A stretch of 64,000 nt of DNA, from assembly GCA_026826555.1 (NCBI GenBank), contig JAKSZT010054324.1:2521143-2585142 (forward strand), in the 5' to 3' direction. Source of the stretch: Tolypeutes matacus (taxonomy: Eukaryota; Chordata; Mammalia; Cingulata; Chlamyphoridae). The notes beneath the pieces are model-generated. The model saw only the letters and a program-made list of their open reading frames with translations, ran no database searches and was not told the DNA's origin. The position numbers were made by a program, and so were the translations under genes. Shown here piece by piece: positions 1 through 11,310 of this stretch (positions are counted from its first letter, which is position 1; every line of letters begins with the position of its first letter).

Positions 1-1330
1 TGAACTTTGTTTCCTTTTTAAAAAATTTTGTCTTTATTGTTTCCTTTTAATATTGCACCATAATATATTTTAGATTGATGTCACGTGGTATCTTTTTACA
101 TAGCTTTAGTTTCAATTTTATTGGAAGAAACCTTATCTTTAGTTGTGACTCTCATAAGCCTATTATAGATTCTTTTAAAAATCCATTGGAAAATCTCTGG
201 ATTTATACCGGGAAGTTTCATCCACCTACATTTTTGAGATTATTAATGTATTTTGATATAGTCCCTCATTTTATGTTTTTTTCCCCTCTACTGTGCTCTC
301 TCTTTCCATTTAATCCTTTCCTTTTACACTTTTTTCATAAAGTTTTCTTTGTGCTCTTTTATTTCCTTATTAATTTCAAGTTATCCATTCTGTTTTTATT
401 CTTTCAGGAATATCTTATATTTAATGGTTTATTTAACACTTGTCTTAACAAGCACTTGTCTTAATCATGTCAAAACTAATTGACTATCTCTATTGTCCTC
501 CCCAAATGCAGAGACCTTAGAATCTGTAAAATCCATTCACCCCTTCAATCTGCCATATTAGATTTTATTCCCACTTGAATTTAATCCCTCAAAGTCATTC
601 ATTATTTTCAATGATTTTTATAGCAAAGATATTTGCTAATTTATTCATTATTACATTTGACACTCAATTATTTTCTTTTGAGTTTAATTCCATTCTATTG
701 AAGTACTTCCATTCATCCTTCTCTTAATGAGGTCTCTGAGTGGTAAAATCTCCCCATTTTTGACTGAAAATATAGTTTTACCTCACTCTTGACTGAAAGC
801 CCAACTGGGTATAAAGTTCTAGTATGAAAAATATTTTGTCAAAAAACATTAAATGTATTCTACTGTCTTCTCTCCTCTATTGTGGTTGATGAGACTACTG
901 TCAATGTACTAGTCATTAGTTTTTAGAAACTTTAGGGATTTTGTCTCTTATATTCAGATAGTGTTTTTTTAAATCAAGTGTCTAAATATAATTTTGTTGT
1001 TTAACTATTTTTATACTCGTTGCATTTCTTTAATTTAGGGATACCTGTCTTTCTTCATTATGGATAATTTTCATCCACTTTCATTTTGAATATTCCTCTC
1101 CCTACGTTATTCTGTTTGTTTGTTTTTTCTTATAGGTTCACAATATTATGTATATTGTAGCTTTGCACCATACCCTTCATGTACTAACTTCTTTTCTCTT
1201 TACCTCCTTCTCTGAGCTGCATTCTGGGTAATTTCTTCAGTTCTATTTTTTAGTCTACTAATTTTCTTTTCAACTCTGTTTAATTTGTCTTTCTTTAAAT
1301 TTAATCATCTACTTTAAAACATTTTTGGAT
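1..1330 (-). repeat. Possible ancient L1 (L1M/HAL1-like) remnant
   Basis: This is T-rich, stop-rich sequence. From about 660 to 1330 its phrasing resembles the antisense of the ORF1 and 5' region of old mammalian L1/HAL1 elements, including a stretch like the antisense of the ORF1 coiled-coil segment near 1200-1320. No frame survives; the 129-residue open frame at 75-464 is low-complexity F/L-rich and looks like chance. The boundaries are guesses and the family call is an inference from texture. Confidence 0.3.
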
Positions 1331-1574
1331 TACTTTGTTTATAGAAGGAGGTTGTCTGAGCAACCTAGTTTATCACAGTGCTGGAGGTCCATGGCCATTT
1401 TTCTAATAAATTAAGTTAGTTTCTGAAAGCCCTCAGAAATAATCAAAACTTAATTGTTGTCCTGAATATTAGCAAGAATTGACATGCAGACCATACCAAG
1501 TAATGACAGGGAAAGGAGGGGGAGAAGGGAGAGGAAAGCTGTTATTTTAGAGATGGATAGTATCCAAAACAGAC

Positions 1575-1775
1575 AGCCTTGAGATTAAAGCCTAGGAGAT
1601 GTTGGTTTGAAGTCTGGCTCTGCCACTTTCTAGTTGTGAGATCTTCAGCAAATTCCTCTTTTTCACATTTTTACAAAGAAGAACATAATAACTATGTTAT
1701 GAGGATTAACCCAATGCAAATAAAGTATAATATTGTCTACCATGAATTACTTTCTCAATAAATGGCATATTTTAT
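1575..1775 (+). repeat. MIR SINE fragment, plus orientation
   Basis: The core motif ggctctgccactttctagtt is followed by a degenerate 'splice-like' MIR core and a tail ending in aataaatggcat, as in the MIR consensus read forward. The element is old and diverged. The short open frame across it is not a gene. Confidence 0.75.
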
Positions 1776-1964
1776 TATTTTTTTTATAATTGAGAGATGA
1801 ATGCCATAATGGCCTAGTATCTCTTGAAGTTCTGCCTGTTCACATCAGACATACTGCAAACTGACTAAGTTAACCATGAAAGGAATAAGGATCATTTTAA
1901 CAACAATTAGGAGCAGGATAATGTTGTACATTTAAGAAAAGCTGAAAGAGCTCACTTGAGATAG

Positions 1965-2205
1965 CTAATATTATTGAGTGATTACTATATCCAACACAGC
2001 CCTAAGCCTTTGACATGAATTACCTTTGTTAGTCATCAAAGTCACCGTAAAACATAGAGGATGGTTACTTCATTCACAAATCAGGAAACAGAGACTCAAA
2101 TAAGTTAAGTAACTTGTCCAAAGTTATACAGCTACTAAGAGGTGGAGAGTGGACTCAAACCAATGTCAGTTTGACTCCAGACCCATGATGTTTTAATGAC
2201 TATAA
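1965..2205 (-). repeat. MIR SINE, minus orientation, nearly full length
   Basis: Read on the plus strand it shows the reverse MIR order: a 'ttgagtgattactatat' end, then a 'caggaaacagagactcaaat' core with 'ttaagtaacttgtccaaa', then 'tttgactccagacc'. It lies only about 190 bp from a MIR in the opposite orientation (1575-1775). Confidence 0.8.
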
Positions 2206-3350
2206 AGTGAGGAGACTGATGATGATGGACAATGATGTATTAGTCAGCCAAAGGGTACTGATACAAAATACCAGAAATCCATTGGTTTTTATAAAGGGTA
2301 TTTATTTGGGGTAGAAGCTTACTGTTACCAGGCCATAAAGCATAAGTTACTATTGCCACGACTCGGAGCAAGATGGCTGCCGACGTCTGCCAGGGTTCAG
2401 GCTTCCTGGCTTCCTCTCTTCCTGGGTCTCATTCCTCTCCGGGCTCAGCGCCTCTGTTTTCTCCACAAGGCCAGCTGTAGACTCTCAGGTGAACGGCTCT
2501 GTCTCTCTCCGTGGGTCTCTGCTCTGCTCCTCTGTGTGCTTACTTCCCAGGCTCCAGTTCAAAAACTCTCTACTCTGTCTTTCACCATGTCTTTTATCTG
2601 TGAGTCTATACCCACCAAGGGCTGGGGACTCAATGCCCTAGTGACATGGCTCAATCAAAGCCCTAATCATAATTTTAATCAAGTCCAGATATAGACCAGT
2701 TTACAAACATAATCCAATATCTATTTTTGGAATTCATAAACAATGCCAAACTGCTACAATCCCATCACAGGAAGTGGAGAGTGTCTGCAACTGCAAGCAA
2801 TCCAGTCCCATACATCTGCCTCATGGGATATAAGCCCCCTCTCAATCAAAGGCAGGGTGGGCATCACCATCCCCAAATCCTCAAGATTGAGGAATGAACA
2901 AACATTAAGGGGGGAAAGCAACTAGGACTAAAGTAGATTTATAATTATTCTAACAATGGAAGAACTTGTATCATTGATATAAAGGCAGTGGCCACCAGAG
3001 TTCAGCAGAGAGGGAGAAGAAAGAATATGTATAACATGGGGCATTTTTGGGACATTGGAATTGTCCTGCATGACACTGCCATGATGGACACGGACCGTTA
3101 TACATTGTCAAAACCTATAAAATTTTGTGGAGCAAAGTGTAAACTATAATGTAAACTATAGACCATGGTTAGCACAATGCTTCAATATGTATTCATCAAT
3201 TGTAACAAATCTACCACACTAATGAAATGTTGTTAATGTGGGAAACTATGGGAGGGGGAAAGAGTAGGGTATATGGGAATCCCCTGTATTTTTGATGTAA
3301 CATTTATGTAATCTAAAGCTTCTTTAAAAATTAAAATATATATATATTAA
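2206..3350 (+). mobile_element. 5'-truncated LINE-like (probable L1) 3' tail, split by an LTR
   Basis: Bases 2206-2235 and 2759-3350 together match, in order, the reverse complement of the 3' half of the element at 53909-55170. Shared landmarks include 'gatgatgatggaca', 'catgggatataagccc', 'ccacactaatgaa' and 'atgtaacatttat'. An AT-rich, A-rich tail follows at about 3325-3350. The LTR at 2236-2758 sits inside the element. No coding sequence is present. I infer LINE-1 because the tail resembles L1 3' UTR sequence and ends in an A-rich run; a non-coding internal piece of another retroelement is possible. Confidence 0.6.
2236..2758 (-). mobile_element. Solo LTR, MaLR/ERVL-like, family 1
   Basis: It is the same LTR family as the copies at 8893, 18831, 36254, 38427 and 43098. 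In this orientation it begins tgtattagtcagcc and ends ctgctaca, so the LTR itself starts TGTAGCAG and ends GACTAATACA (TG...CA ends). The AATAAA-like region reads as ggtatttatttgggg near 2298-2312. The flanks are aatga on the left and atccc on the right, so no 5-bp duplication is preserved, unlike its sister copies. Open frames inside (for example 2353-2694) are shadows of the LTR. Confidence 0.85.
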
Positions 3351-4854
3351 AAACAAAAGAAGCAGCCTTGATCCTTCTGAAGGTATTTCAATAGTGTCTC
3401 ATTTTTCTACAGCTTCCTAAGTTTTCTAAATTACAACTATTAATATGTACTTTGTCCTCAAAGTCACATAGTACCAAGTGCCTTGTTTTATAACTCAGGC
3501 TTCAAATTTCATTGTTTTCTACTAATCTCTTCAAATTTTGTTGAGTTGATTGCTCACTTGCAGTATCTTGACTAGATTTTGACACACTTTTCCTTCTTCA
3601 AAGTTTTTCAATGAATTAGAATGCAGTGAAAATATTCAGCAGTTAAGGCAACCTCAGTAAGTCATGCAGTGACCCATGCAACCACCCTCTTCCTACTTTT
3701 GTTGCTTGTGCATGATTTGCTTATTCAAGGTTCTCTCAGATGACTGGCTTTGGGCAAGGCAAGGTATTCACTTATGCATTATTGCTCAGTTGTTCTGGAT
3801 TTACTGTGGCAGCTGTGTTTTTGCAGTGACCTTACTTTTGCTTTTAACTTAACCGGAAAATATTGGAAACTGTTTGGGCAAAATTATGACAACACTTAAA
3901 ATATTCCCGTAAAAAAACAAATGTGTTCCTTTTGTTTGTTTTGAAAATGTGTTTTTTGTCCTCAGATTAGAGTTTGACCATTTCAAAGTAAATAATCCCA
4001 TAAGTCATGTTTTTCAATGAGACCTAATATTGCATTGCAGGAATATGATGAAATTTACAGTAAAATTCCTATGTTGTTGGAGTTGAGATTTTTCCTGTGT
4101 TTAATGTAATGAAGAATGCAATGGACATTCTTGAACATGAATGCATGTGCCCATCTCTTATAATTTCACTGTGGTGATTTCTTTGGGGAGGAATTGGGGG
4201 GCGGGGCAAGTGTAAAGTCATTGATAAAGCTTCAGATATATATTTCAGATGTATAATTCATATATATAATGCACATTTATGCTTTTAAACTGTTTGTATG
4301 TATATACATATGTGTACATATGTGCTATCTATAGATATATACACTCATTTAAATTTTATTAATGTATATAAAATAATAGAACTTTGATTTAACTTTGATA
4401 AAATTCCAGAATACTGTGCCATGAGTAATAAGTAAAGCTTTAAATTAAACTGCATTGATGCTGCTGTGCAACTGAAATTTAAATGTATACAGATATTATT
4501 TGTGATACACATCGTCAATTCCTATTCCTTTGTTCTAAGTTCCTATATTTAATTTAGTAAATAATTAAAAGGGCTTTTTTCAGTTTGCTAATTTTTCAGT
4601 ATGTACGAGTTTTTAAAGGAAGCAAACATAGTAAGTAGTATTGTATTTTATAAAAAGGAGGAGATTAAAAGTCTTGTTAAAAAGGAAATAAATTAGGAAC
4701 TACAAGGTTTTAGAGTTTTCGTAGGATATAGGAAAATCATGGAAAAATTTCTTGCCTAATAGGAGAAGAAAAAATCCTAGATTACCCAGAAAACACTCCT
4801 GGGCATTATCCTAATATGTTTGGATACTCCCTTTAGTATCAAGGCAAAACAATA
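3351..4854. other. Unassigned AT-rich sequence
   Basis: I see no gene, RNA or confidently named repeat here. There is a TA/TG-rich patch near 4245-4345 and a run of G (ggggggcggggc) at about 4196-4207. Confidence 0.5.
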
Positions 4855-5018
4855 TGGTAGATTGAATGTTCCAAGTCTTCTCCATCTCTACACCCACACA
4901 TTTGCCATGGACTTGTCATGGGAAAAGTGAATATATGCTTATTATTGTGTGGCACTGAGATTTTGTATTTCTTTGGTATGCAGCATTTTTGTGGCAATAA
5001 CTAATTGATACAGAGACT
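4855..5018 (+). repeat. MLT1-like LTR remnant (MaLR)
   Basis: It ends with gtggcaataactaattgata, typical of the 3' end of MLT1-type LTRs, and is preceded by 'cactgagattttg'. Only the 3' part is recognisable. The call rests on remembered consensus phrasing. Confidence 0.35.
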
Positions 5019-5574
5019 CAGATTTTCTTTAGTGAGCTATTTTTGCAAGTATCTGTTTCCTATGGTTTCACCTAAGTCAGAGCAGAGTTCAGAGAGCATA
5101 GTAAACAAAGGCAGCATCAAGTTCAGTACAGAAATTATGGAAAGCAAAGCAATGCAGTACAACAAATAGTGGAAATGTTGTGGTCTGGATAAGGGCCTTT
5201 AGTTGTGTTTACATCAACCATTCATTTGCTATTGGTGCTGATGTTTATTAGAATTAGTCGCCAACATTAGAAAATTTGGAAGGTGTCAAATAAAAAAACA
5301 ATTTCTGGCTTCTCTTGAAAGGTCAAAATTGATGACAAAACTGGGGACATGGTCCCTCAATGCCACAACTGCCTGGAGTTGAGAAGGACCCACCTTGTGA
5401 AGATGGTGCCTGACCTCTCCAGTTTAGCCCAGTACTCACCTAGCCCACATCGCTCGTTTATGTTACCTGCCAGACAACAATTAGCATTTGAGCTTCTGGT
5501 CATCATAACCATTTGAGTTTTCTAACCCTGTGTAGAAAGAACTTGAAGTAAGGGTGCTTACCTCCAGCAGTGTT
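5019..5574. other. Unassigned sequence
   Basis: No open frame of note and no repeat family that I recognise. Confidence 0.4.
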
Positions 5575-5710
5575 GCCTGAATGTTAGTTCCCTCTTTAAT
5601 TAAATGAACATAATAATATCTACTTAATACAGTTTTGTTAGAATTAAAGTAAAATACCCATCATAGACTCCTGGAGCAAAGTAGGTGCTCATTAATAGTA
5701 TATTTTTAAT
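5575..5710 (+). repeat. MIR SINE fragment
   Basis: The 3' half of a MIR: 'aacataataatatctactta' followed by 'aaagtaggtgctcattaata', the usual end of the consensus. The 5' half is lost. Confidence 0.5.
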
Positions 5711-5884
5711 TTTTTAGATGTTCAATAAATGGTAAGTTGCTTAATAATAGCAATTTACATGTTTTTTATCCCATTGAACAGGAGGCTTTAGTTTGAAAGT
5801 AATGGAAAAGCAGTGGAGGCCTTTGATTTTCATCCCCCAACACTTTAAAGAGATTTTCTTTGTACATTATATTAATACTACTGC

Positions 5885-6095
5885 TACTATTAATTGGCAT
5901 TTACTGAAAGCTGGCTATGTTCAGGTGATGTGTTAACTATTATATATGTGGTATAAGTCAATCTTCATGTTCATCCTGTGAGTTATAGTTCTTCCACTTA
6001 TTCATGAAGGCATTGAGAAAGGGTTCACAATCACTGAGCTAAATGATTAATGGAACTAGGGCTTGGACCAAAGCTGTCTTACTTTGTATCATTTG
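5885..6095 (-). repeat. MIR SINE, minus orientation
   Basis: Reverse MIR order: 'ggcatttactgaaagctggc', a degenerate core with 'aaggcattgagaaaggg', then 'ggaactagggcttggacc' matching the antisense of the central region. Confidence 0.55.
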
Positions 6096-6184
6096 CAATT
6101 CTCTAGTAATGAATCTGACTAGTTTAAGGGGATTTTCATGTGTTGAGCTTGCTTACACTTATTTTAATATTTTAATATTTATTT

Positions 6185-6540
6185 AATCAGTTTTTCATTG
6201 TAACATATAAAGGTAAACAAAACAAAATATTGTAGGTGGTAGGAAAATAGAGAGATAGGTAGAAAGAAAAGGAAGGAAGGAAAGAAGGAAGGGAGGGAGG
6301 GAGGAAGGAAGGAAGGAAAGGAAAGAAAGAAAGAATAAGGCAAATGAGGAAAAATGTTAAAAGTTGTTGGTTCTGGGTATCTGGAGGGGAAGAGGTAGAA
6401 TTCTCTATGTGTTTTATTTTTTATTTTTTTCTTGTTTTTTCTTTTTTTTCCTGTATGTGTTTTATATTATTTTTGTAACTGTCCTGTAAGGTGAAATTAT
6501 TTCAAAATAAAAAGTTTAAAAAACATTGTAGATATGCAAT
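6185..6540 (+). repeat. Probable L1M 3' end with internal purine microsatellite
   Basis: The right end, 'gaaattatttcaaaataaaa' followed by an A-rich run, is a typical old L1 3' terminus. The centre is occupied by a GGAA/GAAA microsatellite. Family assignment is tentative. Confidence 0.35.
6259..6336 (+). repeat. (GGAA)n / (GAAA)n purine microsatellite
   Basis: A nearly uninterrupted purine run of ggaa, gaaa and ggga units. It is probably variable in length between individuals. Confidence 0.95.
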
Positions 6541-6721
6541 AAAATATACATTCCATTTATTGATTTAATATTTTTGAACAAAAAATCAATGTCTTCATTT
6601 TAGAAGATATTTTTATGCCACTATGAGATTTTTCCTAGACATAATAATGGCTTCAGAAAATAGACAAGTTTTGAAAATTTGGACTGCCTTATAGAATGTA
6701 GAAAGTGTGGTCACCAGATGG

Positions 6722-6840
6722 GCCATCTCTCTCATTTTACACATGAAGAAATTGTGGACTAGAAAAATCTAATGACCAAGAATATCGATAACGAGGGCAA
6801 ACCCACATTAGAACTTAGGCAATTTTACTCTTAGACCAAA
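6722..6840 (-). repeat. MIR SINE fragment, minus orientation
   Basis: Contains 'cattttacacatgaagaaat', the antisense MIR core, followed by a degenerate 'aatgaccaag' segment and 'cacattagaacttaggc'. Confidence 0.5.
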
Positions 6841-8887
6841 CATAATTTACAACACAGCCCGCCATTAGAGAGGATTTTGGGAAATGCCTAGGGTAAAAAG
6901 AAAAAGATTTTAGAAAATATTCTACTTTAGGGACCATATATCTAACAATTTGAAAATAAAAAAGACTAAAACTTGTCCTTTCTAAAATATGCTTAGGAAG
7001 AAAAAATATATGTTTAGAATAATTAATAATTATAAAGGGATTTTTGTGTTTTGATAATGATTGCATTATGTCACTTTTCTTTATATTCCCATTTTATATT
7101 CTCATTTTAAAAATGTATTCAATTTTGGGGATTTATGAGGTTATATAGAATTTGTCAATTAATGATGCAATTGACCAGACTGTGCCTTTCTGAGAGTGGC
7201 TTTTAGAAAGCTCTGTAGACATTTCGGGGGTGGGGGGGTGGGGAATAGTTCTTAACCTAAAAATCTTGGTAGTTCTGGGGTGGGGTGGGGAGGGCGAATG
7301 AATGAATATGAATTAGTGGAATTCATAAGCCCATACAACTTAATGTAAATTTTTAAGCAATAAAAATGCATACCTTAAGCCCTCTCTGAGCCTCTGTATT
7401 GTAGTTAGCTAGTCATATATCCAAGGATCCAAAAAGGCAAAATAATATTTCATGAAAACAAGGCAAAATTTAGCTGTGTACAATGCAAGGTATTGGTGGA
7501 AGGATGATGTAAGGGACCCCTGTATGATGTTATGCATGTTTATTTTGTCAGTTCACAGCTTTTATATATACTTATTGTTAATGTATGTTCATGTATGAAT
7601 CATATACTTCAATTAAATATATATATATCTATAAATTTAGTTGTGTACTCACTTCTTAACCAGTTCAATAAGAAGAAAATCAATTGCTAATCATAGTCTC
7701 ACTCATATCAATTGATTCATACCCCTCCACTAAGTAGAAAGAATCTAACCACAGTAATATATTGGATTTGCTAACAGTTCACAGAGGACCTTCATGTTTA
7801 GGGTCATTCTCATGACCCATTTTGGCTGAACATGACTAAAGGAGTAAAACCAATCTGGATTGTTGAAATCAAACTTCCTTTCTCTCCCTCTCCTTCCCCC
7901 AATTTCTCTCTACTCTCCACTTAGCCTGCATTCATTTCTTCAAAACATCATTTCTGAAAATTTAGTGGTGCTAAATCCTGGGGCATCGATAAGAATTTGG
8001 AAAGAGAGAGAGATGTTAAATAGGGAAGATCTATTTCACTTTCTTTTCCTCAGTTCATAATTCTTTGAAAAGATACGATCTCCACATTTCAAATGAGAAA
8101 ATAGAGGAGAAAACCTCCATTAAATACCTTATGGCTTCTGATTGTGTAAGAAATTAGAATGAGAGTCTCTGCTAACAGTTCAGTATCTTGCCACTGATAT
8201 TTGCCTGATTTTTATAAATCTGAATGACTCTTATTGGAACATTACCAGTTTGTAAAATAAGGTAAAAAGCTCTCATAACAATTTAAAAACCATTTTAATG
8301 TTTTTAGATACTGATAACTACAATTTTAGCATGCTATTTTATTTGTTCAGCTGTTAGGCCCATAATATTTTCCAAATAAAAATGAATAATTCAGTGCTTC
8401 TAAAAGTTTTTTTTCCTTTGAAATGGTACTGGGTTTTCACATATAAAGGCCTTTTTTTTTTTTTTTTACCTTTGAGGACTTGAAATAAATTTCTTTTATA
8501 TGTAAATTTCAAAAGCTAGCTCTTAATGTATGGCAAAATTAGAGTGGTTTATTCAGAAATGTTAATGTAAATAGAAAATAATGAAATTAAATATATATAT
8601 TCTCTTGGTGATCTGCTGATATAAGTTTGCATATAAATAAATATTTCTTATCTTTTATCTTTGTAAATTAATTAATTCAAAGTTATAGATACATAGATAA
8701 GATAAACTTTCTAAAATTCAAATTTTCTTTATGTGAATACCTATAGGAGTACATGCAAACATTCTTATGTCTATATTTCAATTACAATCCTGGAGAATTT
8801 TGAAACCAGATGATGCAAATTGTTGTGCATAAGTAGAAACAGAGGGTGCTGGTGTTGTAAAAGGAAAAAAAGTGACAAAACTTAATG
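6841..8887. other. Unassigned sequence with simple-repeat patches
   Basis: No gene or well-supported repeat. It contains two G-tract clusters at 7226-7294, a TA run near 7617-7630, a pyrimidine stretch near 7870-7925, and poly(T) at about 8451-8467. Confidence 0.5.
7226..7294 (+). other. Two G-quadruplex-type G-tract clusters
   Basis: Bases 7226-7243 are three G tracts of 5, 7 and 4 separated by single T. Bases 7277-7294 are four tracts (ggggtggggtggggaggg) with one-base loops, which fits the usual G-quadruplex pattern. No gene or promoter is visible nearby, so a function is not implied. Confidence 0.6.
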
Positions 8888-9478
8888 GAGGGTGTATTAG
8901 TCAGCCAAAGGGGTGCTGAAGTAAAATACCAGAAATCGGTTGGTTTTTATAAAGGGTATTTATTTGGGGTAGAGGTTTACAGTTACCAGGTCATACAGCA
9001 TAAGTTACTTCCCTCACCAAAGTTTGTTGCCACATGTTGGAGCAAGATGGCTGCTGACATCTGCCAAAAGTTCAGGATTCCTGGCTTCCTCTCTTCCAGG
9101 GGCTTGCTTCTCTCTAGGCCCAAGCTTGTTTCTCTGCACAAGGCCAGCTGTAGACTATCAGGCAAATGGCCCATTTCTTTTTCCAGGGGCCTTCTCTCCT
9201 TCCTCACAACCAAGTTCCTCTGTGTGCTTACTTCCCCGGGGCTCCAGCATCAAAACTCAGCATCAGAACTCCAACATCAAAACTCCAACTCTGTCCTTTG
9301 CCATGTCTTTTATCTTTGAGACCCCACCCACCACGGGGTGAGGCTCAATGCCCTACTGACATGGCCCAGTCAAAGCCCTAATCATAATTTAATCATGCCC
9401 AGCGGAACAGACCAGTTTACAAATCTAAACCAATATCTATTTTTGGAATTCATAACTATATCAAACTGCCACAGAGGG
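8888..9478 (-). mobile_element. Solo LTR, family 1, with 5-bp target duplication
   Basis: The LTR spans 8893-9473 (581 bp) and is flanked by gaggg on both sides (8888-8892 and 9474-9478). A perfect 5-bp duplication fits ERVL/MaLR integration. It starts tgtattagtcagcc and ends ctgccaca as read here. Several overlapping open frames (8885-9381) are LTR shadows; none is a gene. The internal region is gone, as after recombination between two LTRs. Confidence 0.95.
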
Positions 9479-10734
9479 TTATAGAGTCTTGAAACTGTGG
9501 GGGGAAAGGACATTGTGAGATAGTTGAGCATTGCCTTCAACTATAATGCTACGGTTGTTTGGGATGGAAGAGATAAAGGTTAATGGGACCCTAGACCACT
9601 TAAAAGAGAAGGTGCGTATCTGCTTTCAAAAGGCATTACTATGAGAGGAGCTAATAGTATATAATTTTGGATTTTGTGGAGACCGGTTATGAAATAATTG
9701 CTCAGAAGTAATCACTGCCTTTTCAATCATCTTAGTCACTGTTAGGATTGCCTGATGAACTATGAAATGCTCAGTTATGTTTGAATTTAATTAAATAATT
9801 AAATTAAATTTAATTTAATTAAATAATTAAATTTTTACTATATGTATGACCTAAATATACTTAAAATGTTTCTGTTATCAGAAATTAAATTTAACTGGGT
9901 ATCCTATATTTTATTTTGCTAAATCTGGCAACCCTGATCACTGTGCCTTTCTGAGAATATAGCAGGATTTAGCATATTTGAATCATAAAGAATGGTATGA
10001 GACTTTAGAAGAAAGACCAAACACAGAAAAGGATGCTTTTGATTATGTATTTTATATATAATAAAGTATACAAATATGAACATTGAAATTTTGGAGAAGA
10101 AAATCCTGAGAAGTTTAACTTGATCAGAAGGTAGACGAGGGAAATCAATAATGAAAGTTTCAATATTACTAATTTGAACTTTATAACATATCATTGATGC
10201 TATCTTTGTTTTGTTGCTTTCCATTTTTGAATATTGAAAACAATATTAAACCCATTCATAAGTTACTCCTCTAACCTTATTTCCCCATAAAATCTTAAAA
10301 TCCTCACTGGTTTTATTCTTTGCACACAATCGTTTTTGGGAACTTAATCTTTAGAGTTTGAAAGAAACAAGTGTATAGTGTTAATTGGGTCAACCCTGTG
10401 CATGGGGCCTTTATGTTTACTCTGATGTGCAATGGGAAAATTAACATATTAATGGAGACATCACACTCTTTTTTTTGTTTTGGGGGCAAAGGCATTCTAA
10501 TTTTAGATAGTTTTATTTGAGCAAAACTGTATTGTTCATTTTGTGTAAAATCTGGCAAGTGAAGTTATTGCCTGAGGGATGATTTGCTCAAAATGGAATG
10601 GCAGATGGTATGTTGTGATGAATTAGTATAATCTAAAATATTTTTATCATCATCATCATTCGTCATCATGTTTTTAAACTTGTCTGACATTGTCTGATCC
10701 AAACTCTTTGTTCACAAAGATTTTCATCTGGGAC
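9479..10734. other. Unassigned AT-rich sequence
   Basis: Minus-strand open frames at 9919-10224 and 10313-10558 have no recognisable motif and sit in AT-rich DNA, so I treat them as chance. A short ATC/CAT run lies at about 10645-10670. Confidence 0.5.
9786..9833. repeat. Pure A/T palindromic tandem duplication
   Basis: The 20-mer tttaattaaataattaaatt occurs at 9786-9805 and again at 9814-9833 (period 28). The whole 48 bp contains no G or C and is largely self-complementary. Confidence 0.9.
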
Positions 10735-10862
10735 ACCATCTTTACCTGCTTTTACCCTACTTAATTCAGATCACCTTTTAAGGCTCATTTCAAGACCTCC
10801 CTGCACCAAGATCTTTTTAGACTTTCAAAAATACAAGGATCATTTCCTACTGATTTCTCTAC
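10735..10862 (+). repeat. Possible L2 3' fragment
   Basis: 'caagacctccctgcaccaag' and neighbouring pyrimidine-rich text resemble the 3' UTR of LINE L2 read forward. Short and diverged. Confidence 0.35.
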
Positions 10863-10864
10863 TC

Positions 10865-11055
10865 TTAATCATAGAATGTTAGAGCCGGAAAATACCTTCT
10901 CAAGTTTAATTCCCTTATTTGAGAGATGAAGAAAACTGATTCACAAAGAGATTAAGGAACAGAGTCAAGATTGAACAACCAGTTAGTGGAAGAAATAGGA
11001 TTTTTTAAAAAAGTGTTTTTCAAGTTTAGTGCCCTTTCCACTCTACCATGATGCT
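10865..11055 (-). repeat. Ancient MIR-like SINE remnant
   Basis: Pattern 'atagaatgttagagccgg', then 'gagagatgaagaaaactga', then 'gccctttccactctaccatg', an arrangement seen in old mammalian MIR-related SINEs. The exact subfamily is not clear to me. Confidence 0.45.
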
Positions 11056-11159
11056 TTACTTTGTCATATAAAGTAGTCATTTGGGATTTATATTTAGACT
11101 TGTAAACCTGTAAGGGAACTGGTATTCAACCTTATAGTATTCATTATGCTTTATATGAA

Positions 11160-11310
11160 AAACACTGTTTTAGACCGTTGACATGTTAACATGTTTAAAA
11201 TGTAAAACAAAAATGGGTGGTGAGCAAACTGAGCCTTAAATAGGTTAAGTAATACAAATAATAGGTGTTGGAACATGGATTTAATCCTACTCACTCCAAT
11301 TCTCAGTTCC
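11160..11310 (-). repeat. MIR SINE fragment, minus orientation
   Basis: Contains 'gcaaactgagccttaaatag' and 'gttaagtaatacaaataata', the antisense MIR core, then 'catggatttaatcctactca'. Confidence 0.45.

Noticed and set aside
75..464. 129-residue plus-strand open frame
   Set aside because: F/L-rich translation of T-rich DNA, no motif, and it lies in probable old L1 material.
8885..9381. Overlapping plus- and minus-strand frames of 71-144 residues
   Set aside because: All fall within the solo LTR at 8893-9473 and recur in sister LTR copies.
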